Source of the DNA: Actinomadura terrae
Lineage (GTDB): Bacteria; Actinomycetota; Actinomycetes; Streptosporangiales; Streptosporangiaceae
Length of the DNA: 64,000 nucleotides
Assembly (NCBI RefSeq): GCF_022751215.1
Contig: NZ_JAICDG010000001.1
Span: forward strand, 434,001 to 498,000
Reading direction: 5' to 3'
Shown here: positions 38,346-46,220 of the stretch, piece by piece
Layout: each line of letters begins with the position of its first letter
Position numbering within the stretch: the first letter of the stretch is position 1
Position numbers and translations under genes: made by a program
Notes under the pieces: model-generated
The model's database searches: none
The model's input: only the letters and a program-made list of their open reading frames with translations
Told to the model about the DNA's origin: nothing

Positions 38346-38852
38346 TCAGCCGTTCCAGACCATCAGGACGAGGATCACCAGCCAGATCAGCGCGATCACG
38401 CCGCCGATCGCGGCGATCCGGCCGCGCTCCACCTGCGCGACCTCCCCGCGCGCGGCGGCCGGCCGCTCCGCGCCGCCCTCCGCGCCCTTCGCCTCGGCCT
38501 CGGCCGTCCCCGCCGGGACGGCGGCCTCGACGGCCGCGGCCAGCAGGTGGACGGCCTTGCGCTGGTCGCGTTCCACGAGCAGCAGCAGCACCAGCGCCAC
38601 GACGAACAGCGTGATCGAGGCCGACAGCCAGCCGTGCGCGAAGTCGCCCTTGGCGAGCGCCATCCCGAACAGGAAGATCCCCAGCGTGAGGATGCCGTAG
38701 ATCTGGGTGGTGCGGTGCAGGTGGCGCAGCACGTCCAGGTTCCGGGAGCGGATGAAGCGCGGGGTGGACATGATCGCCGCGGTCAGCGGGCCCAGCGTGA
38801 AGATCGCGAAACCGATGTGCAGGAACAGCAGCAGGCGGTCGGAAGTCGACAT
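38346..38852 (-). CDS. Small integral membrane protein
   Basis: A 168-residue protein from ATG 38852 (MSTSDRLLLFLHIGFAIFTL), with four predicted helices: three close together (residues ~6-28, 45-65, 75-98) and one at the C-terminus (AAIGGVIALIWLVILVLMVW). A cytoplasmic Ala/Glu-rich loop separates the third and fourth. It resembles DUF2269-like proteins with a membrane histidine (LLFLHIGF), but I am not certain of the family. A -10 TAGTGT lies seven bases before the ATG, suggesting a leaderless message. Confidence 0.75.
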   Translation of the reverse strand: MSTSDRLLLFLHIGFAIFTLGPLTAAIMSTPRFIRSRNLDVLRHLHRTTQIYGILTLGIFLFGMALAKGDFAHGWLSASITLFVVALVLLLLVERDQRKAVHLLAAAVEAAVPAGTAEAEAKGAEGGAERPAAARGEVAQVERGRIAAIGGVIALIWLVILVLMVWNG

Positions 38853-38859
38853 GAGCCCG

Positions 38860-38865
38860 ACACTA
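38860..38865 (-). promoter_or_regulatory. -10 element TAGTGT for a leaderless membrane-protein transcript
   Basis: On the minus strand TAGTGT is followed by seven bases and ATG 38852; no ribosome site is present. Confidence 0.45.
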
Positions 38866-38972
38866 GTCCGCTTGCGAGCCGCGGTGCGGGGAGCGCGCGG
38901 CGGTTGTTTGGCCAGACTTTGCATCCCTCGGCGGCGCCCCATTGCCCACCGGGGGCGGCGTGCTCCGCCGTT

Positions 38973-41009
38973 TCAGCGGCGGCCGCGCCGAACCCGCAGG
39001 TAGTCGCTGACGACGTACTCGCCGAGCCGCTCCGCGTCGGGCGCGAACACCCGCCCGCCGTTGCGGTGCGCGACCTCCTCGACGAACGACACGAGCCGCC
39101 GGTCCTCGGCGAGCATGAAGAAGTTCATGCAGGCGCCGCGGCGCGTCATCTTGTCGACCTCGGCGAGCGTGAGCACCAGCGTGTCGGCGGACGGCGGGTA
39201 GTCGAACAGCGAGCGCCCGTCCGGGCGCAGGTGCGCGGTCGGCTCGCCGTCGGTGACCACGAGGACGATCGGCTCGAAGTCGGGATGGCGGTCCAGATGC
39301 CGTCCGGCGATCATCAGGGCGTGGTGCAGGTTGGTGCCCTGGACCATGTCCCAGTCGAGGCCCGCCATCTCCGTCGGGTGCAGCACCCGGGCGTAGTTGG
39401 AGAACCCGATGATCTGGATCGCGTCCTGCGGGAACTTGCTGGTCACCAGCGTGTGCAGGGCGAGCGTCGTCTGCTTGGCCGCCGCCCACGTCCCGCGCAG
39501 CACCATCGAGTACGACAGGTCGACCAGCAGGCAGACGGCCGCGCCGGTGCGGCGCTCGGTCTCGTGCACCTCGAAGTCGTCCACGCCGAGCCTGACGCCG
39601 CCCGGACGCGCCGGGGCGTGCCCGTTCCCGTTCGCGGTCACCGCGGTAGCTGGCGGCGCCCCTGTGACGAGGCCGCCCGTCGCGCCGTCCATGGCGCTGC
39701 GGCGGATCGCGTTGCTCACCGTCCGGACGACGTCCAGGGGCTGCTCGTCGCCGAACCGCCACTCGCGGCTCGCGCCGGTCAGCTCGCCCGCCTGGCCCGC
39801 GTCGCGCTGGTCGTGGTCGCCCGTGCGGCCGGTGGTGAGCTGGGAGAACACCCGGCGCAGCGCGGTCTCGCCGAGCCGCCGCACCGCCTTCGGCGTCAGC
39901 TCCAGCTCGCCCTTGCGGCGCCGCAGGTAGCCCTGCCGCTCCAGCTCCTTCTCGATGCGGCGCAGCGCGTCGAGGTCGTCCACCGCCTGGCGGCCGAGGG
40001 CCCGGCGGATCGCCTCCTCGTCGACGTCGTCCAGCCGCGCGCCGGGGTAGTCCTGCCCGAGGGCCGACTCCAGCTCGGCGAGGTCGGCCAGCTCGGCCAG
40101 CGCGGTGGTCGCGTCGCCCATGCCGAGCGGGTCCTGCCCGGTCATCTGCTCGGGCTCGCCCCAGCCGAGGTCGGGACGCCGCGCCCGCAGTGCGTCGCCG
40201 AGCCGCGTCATCTCCATCGCGAGGCCCGCGTCCTGCATGGCCTGCTCCATGAGCCCGGCCAGCTCGGCGCGCTGCTCGGGGCTGAGCGAGGCGAGCAGCC
40301 GGTCCATCGCGGCGGCGCGGCGGGCGAGCGCGTCGACCAGTTCCTCCAGGTTCTGGGGATCGTCGGGGAACATGTCCCCGTATTGACCCATGAACCGGTC
40401 GAAGTCGTCCTGGGTGTGCTCGCCGCGCGCGTCACGTTCCAGCATCTCGTTCAGCGCGGCCATCATGTCCTTGACGCGCTGCATCGCGGCCGGGTCCTGG
40501 CTCTCCAGGGCCTGCTTCATGCCCTGGAACTGCGCGTCCAGCACCTCGCGCCGCAGCAGGTCCTTGAGCTGCTCGAAGGTCGCGCGGGCCGCGTCCGAGC
40601 GCCACTGGTAGTCCGACAGCCGCCGGATCGCCTGCGAGGTGTCGGCGGGCAGCGCGTCCAGCTCCGCCTCGCGCAGCCGCGCCTCGTCGCCCGGATCGGG
40701 GAACAGCTCCGCCCGCTCCTGCCCGATCGCGGTGTCCAGCAGCGCGCGCGCCTGTTCGAGCGTGCCGTCGAGGCGTCCCCGGTCGCGCAGCGCGCGGCGC
40801 CGGTCCCGGACCTCCCGCAGCAGGTCGTCCAGGCCCCGGCGGCCCTGCGCGCCGGGCAGCCCGCGCCGCAGCAGCTCCCGCAGCGCGTCGCCCGGGCGGG
40901 TGCCGTCCAGCACCGCGTCGCCCATGGCGTCCAGGGCATCGCGGACGTCGTAGGGCGGCGCCAGCGGGTCGGGCCCGTCCTCGTACGCGCCGTAGCGGTA
41001 ACGGCTCAT
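38973..41009 (-). CDS. VWA domain protein (Mg-chelatase-like subunit)
   Basis: A 678-residue protein from ATG 41009 with AAGGAG upstream. The first ~430 residues are charged and mostly helical (for example DQFDRFM-like and LRRIEKELERQGYLRR segments). The C-terminal ~190 residues are a von Willebrand A domain with MIDAS DLSYSMVLRG, a threonine in QGTNLHHAL and the aspartate in VVTDGEPTAH. It forms an operon with the AAA ATPase 48 bp upstream; such pairs act as metal-dependent chaperone or insertase machines. M. tuberculosis has a similar Rv0958-Rv0959 pair. The target is unknown. Confidence 0.87.
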   Translation of the reverse strand: MSRYRYGAYEDGPDPLAPPYDVRDALDAMGDAVLDGTRPGDALRELLRRGLPGAQGRRGLDDLLREVRDRRRALRDRGRLDGTLEQARALLDTAIGQERAELFPDPGDEARLREAELDALPADTSQAIRRLSDYQWRSDAARATFEQLKDLLRREVLDAQFQGMKQALESQDPAAMQRVKDMMAALNEMLERDARGEHTQDDFDRFMGQYGDMFPDDPQNLEELVDALARRAAAMDRLLASLSPEQRAELAGLMEQAMQDAGLAMEMTRLGDALRARRPDLGWGEPEQMTGQDPLGMGDATTALAELADLAELESALGQDYPGARLDDVDEEAIRRALGRQAVDDLDALRRIEKELERQGYLRRRKGELELTPKAVRRLGETALRRVFSQLTTGRTGDHDQRDAGQAGELTGASREWRFGDEQPLDVVRTVSNAIRRSAMDGATGGLVTGAPPATAVTANGNGHAPARPGGVRLGVDDFEVHETERRTGAAVCLLVDLSYSMVLRGTWAAAKQTTLALHTLVTSKFPQDAIQIIGFSNYARVLHPTEMAGLDWDMVQGTNLHHALMIAGRHLDRHPDFEPIVLVVTDGEPTAHLRPDGRSLFDYPPSADTLVLTLAEVDKMTRRGACMNFFMLAEDRRLVSFVEEVAHRNGGRVFAPDAERLGEYVVSDYLRVRRGRR

Positions 41010-41019
41010 CGGCTCTCCT

Positions 41020-41065
41020 TGCCCGTGGCGGCCCTAGTGCCCTGCCCGTGGCGGGCCCTAGGTGC
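41020..41065 (-). repeat. Tandem duplication spanning the AAA stop codon
   Basis: Two copies of a TGCCCGTGGCGG(g)CCCTAG-type unit lie at 41020-41040 and 41043-41065. The second contains the stop codon of the AAA gene (41058-41060); the first supplies a second TAG just before the VWA ribosome site. Confidence 0.7.
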
Positions 41066-42479
41066 GATACGTGGCCGTTCCGTCGGACCGTCCGTCGGAG
41101 ACGTCCTTGGAGAGGCGCCGGGTCAGGAACAGACCCTCCAGCGCGAACTCCAGCGCGGCGGCGGCCTGCCCGGGGGACTCCCCGCTCATGCCCAGCCGCT
41201 CCATGATCTTGGCGAGCCCGGGGACCTGGCCGATCCGGCGCAGCAGCTCCGCCGCCGCGACCAGCTCGCCCGACTCCACCCGCTCGCCCGAGTCGAACTT
41301 GTCGAGCAGCCCGGTCAGGTCGGCGGCGCCGAGCGTGCGCCGGTAGGTCTCGGCGACGGCGCGGCGCAGCAGGTGCTCCAGCACCTCCTGCTCGCGGCCC
41401 TCCTCGCTGACCTCGAACTCCACCTTGCCCATCAGCGACGGGACGATCGCCGCGAGGTCGCAGACCCGCGCGACCGCGCGCTCCTCGCCGGTCAGCGCCG
41501 CGCGCCGGACCGCGCCCGCCGCCACCGTCTCGGCGCCCGCGAGCGCGAACCGCGCGGACACGCCGGAGCGGCCGTCCACCGCCGTGGACTCCCGGACGAG
41601 CCGGGTGAACCGGCCGATCACCTCGACCAGGTGGCCGGGCACCTCGGCGGGCAGGCCCGCGAGGTCGGCGAAGTCGGCCTCCTGGCGGATCAGCTCCAGC
41701 TCGGCGTCGAGCGCGAGCGGGTAGTGCGTGCGGATCTCGGCGCCGAAGCGGTCCTTCAGCGGCGTGATGATCCGGCCCCGGTTGGTGTAGTCCTCGGGGT
41801 TGGCGGACGCGACGAGCAGCACGTCCAGCGGCAGCCGCAGCGCGTAGCCGCGGACCTGCACGTCGCGCTCCTCCAGCACGTTCAGCAGCGCGACCTGGAT
41901 GCGCTCGGCGAGGTCGGGCAGCTCGTTGATGGAGAAGATGCCCCGGTTCGTCCGCGGCACGAGCCCGAAGTGGACGGTCTCGGGGTCGCCGAGCGTGCGG
42001 CCCTCGGCCACCTTGATCGGGTCGACGTCGCCGATGAGGTCGCCGACACTGGTGTCGGGCGTCGCGAGCTTCTCCCCGTACCGCTCGTCCCGGTGCTTCC
42101 AGGAGACGGGCAGGTCGTCGCCGTGCTCGGCAGCGAGCCGGCGGCAGCGCACGCACACCGGCTCGTAGGGGTGGTCGTTGATCTCGCAACCGGTGACGAC
42201 CGGGGTCCACTCGTCCAGCAGCCCGTTCAGCGTGCGGATCAGCCGCGTCTTGCCCTGGCCGCGCTCGCCCAGCAGCACGAGGTCGTGCCCGGCGAGCAGG
42301 GCGCGTTCCAGATGCGGGAGGACGGTGTCGTCGAACCCGACGATCCCGGGGAATCGCGGCTCGCCCGATCTCAGCCGGGCGAGGAGGTTGTGCCGGATCT
42401 CGGCCTTCACCGATCGCTGGACGTGACCGCTGGTGCGCAGGCCGCCCAGTGTGGTCTCGCGAGGTGTGGATGAACGCAC
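41058..42479 (-). CDS. MoxR/BchI-type AAA+ ATPase
   Basis: A 473-residue ATPase from GTG 42479. Walker A is GERGQGKT (residues 71-78), with the Walker B-like FSINELPDL (the family often has a modified D/E pair), sensor-1 LVASANPEDYTNRG and a C-terminal lid helix bundle. An unusual Cys-containing insert after Walker A (VTGCEINDHPYEPVCVRCRRL) has three cysteines that could bind a metal. It should form a hexamer that remodels a client together with the VWA protein encoded next. The FIST gene diverges from it. Confidence 0.88.
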   Translation of the reverse strand: MRSSTPRETTLGGLRTSGHVQRSVKAEIRHNLLARLRSGEPRFPGIVGFDDTVLPHLERALLAGHDLVLLGERGQGKTRLIRTLNGLLDEWTPVVTGCEINDHPYEPVCVRCRRLAAEHGDDLPVSWKHRDERYGEKLATPDTSVGDLIGDVDPIKVAEGRTLGDPETVHFGLVPRTNRGIFSINELPDLAERIQVALLNVLEERDVQVRGYALRLPLDVLLVASANPEDYTNRGRIITPLKDRFGAEIRTHYPLALDAELELIRQEADFADLAGLPAEVPGHLVEVIGRFTRLVRESTAVDGRSGVSARFALAGAETVAAGAVRRAALTGEERAVARVCDLAAIVPSLMGKVEFEVSEEGREQEVLEHLLRRAVAETYRRTLGAADLTGLLDKFDSGERVESGELVAAAELLRRIGQVPGLAKIMERLGMSGESPGQAAAALEFALEGLFLTRRLSKDVSDGRSDGTATYRT

Positions 42480-42687
42480 GCGATCGACATTACGTCGCCG
42501 GTACGCGGAATCGCACCCTCACACCGGTTTTCGTCCGACGAGTCGTCACCCGGCGCCCCGGTGGCGGCCCGGGGGCGGCTTGGCGGCGGCTCGGCGGCGG
42601 CCCGGCGCGGGTTGGGTGCGCGGCGCGACGCGGGGGAGACTGCAAGGGTGAAGCGAGCCGGTGAACGGAATGAGGGAGGCGGCGCCG

Positions 42688-43851
42688 ATGGCGCGATTCG
42701 GTGACGGCCTGGCCCTCGGCCCCGACCTGACCAGCGCGGCCGGGTCCGCGGTCGAGCAGGCCCTCGCGCCGCTCAGCGCGGCGCCCGACCTGGTGTGCGT
42801 GTTCGTCCGCGGCGACGACCCGGAGGAGGTGGAGGCGGCCGCCCGGCACGCGGCCGGGGCGGCGGCGCCCGCGCTGGTGCTCGGGTGCAGCGCGTCCGGG
42901 GTGATCGGCGCCGGGCGCGGGGTGGAGGACAGCGGCGCGGTCAGCGCGTGGGCGGCGGTGCTGCCCGGCGCCCGGCTGGACCCGTTCCGGCTGGAGACGC
43001 TCAAGGCCGACGACCGGCTGATCGTCGTCGGCATGCCGGAGGGGCAGGAGGACGACGTGGTCGGGGTGCTGCTCGCCGACCCCTACAGCTTCCCGGTGGA
43101 CGCGTTCGTCGAGCGCTCCGACGACGTCCTGCCCGGGCTGCCGCTCGTCGGCGGGATCGCCGACGGCGAGGTCCGTGGCGGCACGCGGCTGTTCGTCGGC
43201 GGCGACGTCTACTCCGACGGCGCGGTCGGCGTGGTGCTCGGCGGCCCGCTCGCCGCCGCGACCGTCGTGAGCCAGGGCGCCCGCCCGATCGGCCCCGACA
43301 TGGTCGTGACCCGCGCGGACGAGAACGTCCTGTACGAGCTGGCGGGCGTCCCGGCGCTGGAGAAGCTGGAGCAGATCGTCGCGCTGCTCCCCGAGGAGGA
43401 GCAGGAGATGGCCGGGCAGGGGCTGCTGATCGGCGTGGCGATGAACGAGTACGCCGACGAGCACGAGCACGGCGACTTCCTCGTGCGCGGGGTGGTCGGC
43501 GCCGACGCGGGCAGCGGCGCGATCGCGATCGGCGACGTCGTCGAGGTCGGGCGCACGGTCCGGTTCCAGGTCCGCGACGCGGGCGCCGCCGAGGAGGACC
43601 TCGCCGCGCTGCTCGACCGGTTCGACCTCGGGCCGGTCGAGGGCGCGCTGCTGTTCTCGTGCAACGGGCGCGGGCAGGCGATGTTCCCCGACTCCGACCA
43701 CGACGCGAAGGTGCTCGACCGCGCGTTCGGGCCCGCCGGGATCGGCGGGTTCTTCGCGGCGGGCGAGATCGGCCCGGTGTCGGGACGCAACCACGTGCAC
43801 GGGTTCACCGCGTCGATCCTGGCGTTCGGACGTCCCGGAGAGCCCGCGTGA
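42688..43851 (+). CDS. FIST N/C domain sensory protein
   Basis: 387 residues from ATG 42688, with AGGGAGG nine bases upstream; GTG 42661 and ATG 42670 are in-frame alternatives. The N-terminal FIST domain shows ALVLGCSASGVIGAGRGVEDSGAVS and the C-terminal part shows VGADAGSGAIAIGDVVEVGRTVRFQVRD then GALLFSCNGRGQAMF and GFFAAGEIGPVSGRNHVHGFTASI. FIST domains are thought to sense small molecules such as amino acids. Its stop overlaps the ROK kinase start (GTGA), so the two are coupled. Confidence 0.88.
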   Translation: MARFGDGLALGPDLTSAAGSAVEQALAPLSAAPDLVCVFVRGDDPEEVEAAARHAAGAAAPALVLGCSASGVIGAGRGVEDSGAVSAWAAVLPGARLDPFRLETLKADDRLIVVGMPEGQEDDVVGVLLADPYSFPVDAFVERSDDVLPGLPLVGGIADGEVRGGTRLFVGGDVYSDGAVGVVLGGPLAAATVVSQGARPIGPDMVVTRADENVLYELAGVPALEKLEQIVALLPEEEQEMAGQGLLIGVAMNEYADEHEHGDFLVRGVVGADAGSGAIAIGDVVEVGRTVRFQVRDAGAAEEDLAALLDRFDLGPVEGALLFSCNGRGQAMFPDSDHDAKVLDRAFGPAGIGGFFAAGEIGPVSGRNHVHGFTASILAFGRPGEPA

Positions 43852-44810
43852 CCGACGCCGAGACGCCCGCCGGGGCTCCCGCGCTCGCGGTCGACATCGG
43901 CGGGACGAAGCTCGCCGCCGCCCTCGTCGAGCCCGGCGGGCGCGTCCTCGCCTACGAGCGCGCCGCCACGCCCCGCGACGTCGACGGCGAGGGGCTCTGG
44001 CGGACGCTGGAGGCGCTGCTGGACGGGCTCGTCACCGGCGCCGGGTCGCCGCCGCTCGCCGGTGTCGGCGTCGGCTGCGGCGGGCCGATGACCTGGCCCG
44101 CCGCCGAGGTGTCGCCGCTGAACATCCCGGCCTGGCGCGGCTTCCCGCTGCGCGAGCGGTTCCGGAAGCGGTACCCGGGGCTGCCCGTCCGGGTGCACAA
44201 CGACGCGATCTGCGTCGCGATCGCCGAGCACTGGCGCGGCGCGGGACGCGGGCGCGGCGACGTCCTCGGCATGGTGGTCTCGACCGGGGTGGGCGGCGGC
44301 CTCGTCCTCGGCGGACGGCTCGTCGACGGCGCCAGCGGCAACGCCGGGCACATCGGGCACGTCATCGTGGACCCGGACGGCCCGCCCTGCGAGTGCGGCG
44401 GGCGCGGCTGCCTGGAGGCGGTCGCGCGCGGCCCCGGCCTCGCCGCCTGGGCGCGGGACCAGGGCTGGCGCCAGGGCAGCCCGGACGTCACCGGCGTCGA
44501 GCTCGCTGCCGACGCGCGGCGCGGGCACCCGATCGCCGTCGCCGCCATGCGCCGCGCCGGACGCGCGCTCGGCATCGCGATCGCCTCGGCCACGCACCTG
44601 TGCGACCTGGACGTGGTGGCGGTCGGCGGCGGCGTCTCCCAGGCGGGCGCGCTGCTGTTCGACCCCCTGGAGGAGGCGTTCCGCGCGCACGCCCGCATGG
44701 ACTTCGCGCGCGGCCTGCGGATCGTTCCCGCCGCGCTGGGCCAGACCGCGGGGCTCATCGGCGCGGCCGCGCTGATCCACGCGGCCGACCGCTACTGGAA
44801 CGCCGACTGA
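43848..44810 (+). CDS. ROK-family sugar kinase (glucokinase-like)
   Basis: A 320-residue kinase from GTG 43848. It has the ATP motif ALAVDIGGTKLAAALV, catalytic Asp in VHNDAICVAIAEHW, GGGLVLGGRLVDGASGNAGHIGH, and the intact zinc motif CECGGRGCLE. There is no N-terminal helix-turn-helix, so it is an enzyme, not a repressor, unlike the ROK protein at 30284. It probably phosphorylates glucose or a related hexose. The coupled FIST gene is an unusual partner. Its last codons and stop are the first unit of a tandem repeat. Confidence 0.9.
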   Translation: MTDAETPAGAPALAVDIGGTKLAAALVEPGGRVLAYERAATPRDVDGEGLWRTLEALLDGLVTGAGSPPLAGVGVGCGGPMTWPAAEVSPLNIPAWRGFPLRERFRKRYPGLPVRVHNDAICVAIAEHWRGAGRGRGDVLGMVVSTGVGGGLVLGGRLVDGASGNAGHIGHVIVDPDGPPCECGGRGCLEAVARGPGLAAWARDQGWRQGSPDVTGVELAADARRGHPIAVAAMRRAGRALGIAIASATHLCDLDVVAVGGGVSQAGALLFDPLEEAFRAHARMDFARGLRIVPAALGQTAGLIGAAALIHAADRYWNAD

Positions 44811-44925
44811 CGGAACGCCGACTGACGGAACGCTGACTGACGGGAACGCCGACTGACGGGGAGCGGCGGGCCGACCGGAACACCGACCGACGGGAGCGGC
44901 GGGCGGACCGGAACGCCGGCTGACC
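44797..44925 (+). repeat. Degenerate tandem repeat extending from the ROK kinase stop codon
   Basis: GGAACGCCGACTGAC (15 bp) occurs at 44797, 44812, 44827 (one change) and with an extra G at 44842. More diverged units with GAGCGGCGGG interruptions continue to 44925. The first copy encodes the kinase C-terminus and stop. Confidence 0.8.
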
Positions 44926-44964
44926 ACAGCCGACCTGGTCCGGGAGCGTGGCAAGATCAGGGGC

Positions 44965-46188
44965 ATGAGCCTCGTCACCGTCGACGAAGTCCGGGCCGCG
45001 CGCGAGCTGCTCCGCGACGTGGTCGTCCCCACCCCCTTGATCCGCTCCCGGGTGCTCTCGGAGGCCATCGGCGGGCCCGTCCTGCTCAAGTGCGAGAACG
45101 TCCAGCGCACCGGCTCGTTCAAGATCCGCGGCGCGTATGTGCGGATCGCCCGGCTCAGCGACGCCGAGCGGGCCCGGGGGGTGGTCGCGGCGAGCGCGGG
45201 CAACCACGCGCAGGGCGTCGCGCTCGCGGCGTCCATGCTCGGCTGCAAGTCGACGGTGTTCATGCCGGTCGGCGCGCCGCTGCCCAAGATCGCCGCGACC
45301 CGCGGGTACGGCGCCGAGGTCGTCTTCCCCGGCCCCAGCGTGGACGACTGCCTCGTCGCCGCCGACGCCTACGCCGCCGAGAGCGGCGCCGTCCTCATCC
45401 ACCCGTTCGACCACCCCGACGTCGTCGCCGGGCAGGCCACGATCGGGCTGGAGATCCTCGACCAGTGCCCCGAGGTCCGGACCGTCGTCGGCGCCGTCGG
45501 CGGCGGCGGCCTGATCTCCGGCATCGCCACCGCGCTCAAGGGCGTCGCGAAGGAGACCGGCGGCCACGACGTCAAGGTCGTCGGCGCGCAGGCCAAGCGC
45601 GCGGCGGCGTTCCCCGCCTCGCTCGCGGCGGGCCGGCCCGTCCGCGTCGACATCGAGGGCACGATGGCGGACGGCATCGCCGTCGGCCGCCCCGGCGACC
45701 TCACCTTCGACCTGTTCACCGAGTTGGTCGACGCGGTCGTCACGGTGACCGAGGAGTCGATCTCCCAGGCGCTGCTGCTCTGCCTCGAACGCGCCAAACA
45801 GGTCGTCGAGCCCGCCGGGGCGGCCGGGGTCGCGGCGCTGCTGGAGCACTCCTACGCGTTCCGGACGCCGGTGGTCGTGCTGCTGTCGGGCGGCAACATC
45901 GACCCGCTGCTGCTGTCGAGGGTGCTGCGGCACGGGCTGGCGGGCACCGGCCGCTACCTCGTCGTCCGGTGCCGACTGCGGGACCGTCCCGGCGCCCTCG
46001 TCACGCTGCTCAGCGAGCTCGCCGAACTCGGCGTCAACGTCCTGGACGTCATGCACGAGCGCGTCGCCGCGCGCCTCCACGTCGAGGAGGCCGAGGTGCT
46101 CATGCACCTGGAGACGCGCGGCTCCGACCACTCCGAGGACGTCATCGGACGCCTCCGCGAGAAGGGTTACACGCTCACTCTGAGTTGA
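44965..46188 (+). CDS. ilvA: Threonine ammonia-lyase (threonine dehydratase)
   Basis: A 407-residue PLP enzyme from ATG 44965. PLP Lys53 is in QRTGSFKIRGAY, the phosphate loop GAVGGGGLISG is near residue 175, and ASAGNHAQGVALAA is the substrate loop. An ACT-like regulatory domain is at the C-terminus (RYLVVRCRLRDRPGALVTLLSELAELGVNVLDV). It converts threonine to 2-oxobutyrate and ammonia, feeding isoleucine synthesis; the short single-ACT form is also found in catabolic (TdcB-like) enzymes. Its final codons are part of a tandem repeat shared with the convergent peptidase 3' end. Confidence 0.92.
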   Translation: MSLVTVDEVRAARELLRDVVVPTPLIRSRVLSEAIGGPVLLKCENVQRTGSFKIRGAYVRIARLSDAERARGVVAASAGNHAQGVALAASMLGCKSTVFMPVGAPLPKIAATRGYGAEVVFPGPSVDDCLVAADAYAAESGAVLIHPFDHPDVVAGQATIGLEILDQCPEVRTVVGAVGGGGLISGIATALKGVAKETGGHDVKVVGAQAKRAAAFPASLAAGRPVRVDIEGTMADGIAVGRPGDLTFDLFTELVDAVVTVTEESISQALLLCLERAKQVVEPAGAAGVAALLEHSYAFRTPVVVLLSGGNIDPLLLSRVLRHGLAGTGRYLVVRCRLRDRPGALVTLLSELAELGVNVLDVMHERVAARLHVEEAEVLMHLETRGSDHSEDVIGRLREKGYTLTLS

Positions 46189-46220
46189 CGCTCACTTTTG
46201 AGTTGACGCTCACTTCGAGG
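46171..46220. repeat. Tandem repeat across the convergent ilvA and peptidase stop codons
   Basis: ACGCTCACTCTGAGTTG (46171), ACGCTCACTTTTGAGTTG (46188) and ACGCTCACTTCGAGG (46206) are consecutive. Each contains a small CTCA...TGAG dyad. The repeat includes the ilvA stop (46186-46188) and the peptidase stop (46210-46212). Confidence 0.75.

Noticed and set aside
38547..42473. A 1308-codon plus-strand frame
   Set aside because: It is the antisense of the VWA and AAA genes and has no recognisable motif.
43848..44810. ROK protein as a repressor
   Set aside because: No helix-turn-helix; the zinc motif and catalytic Asp show it is a kinase.
44797..44925. A CRISPR or att array after the ROK kinase
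   Set aside because: Units are contiguous and degenerate without spacers; simple tandem duplication.
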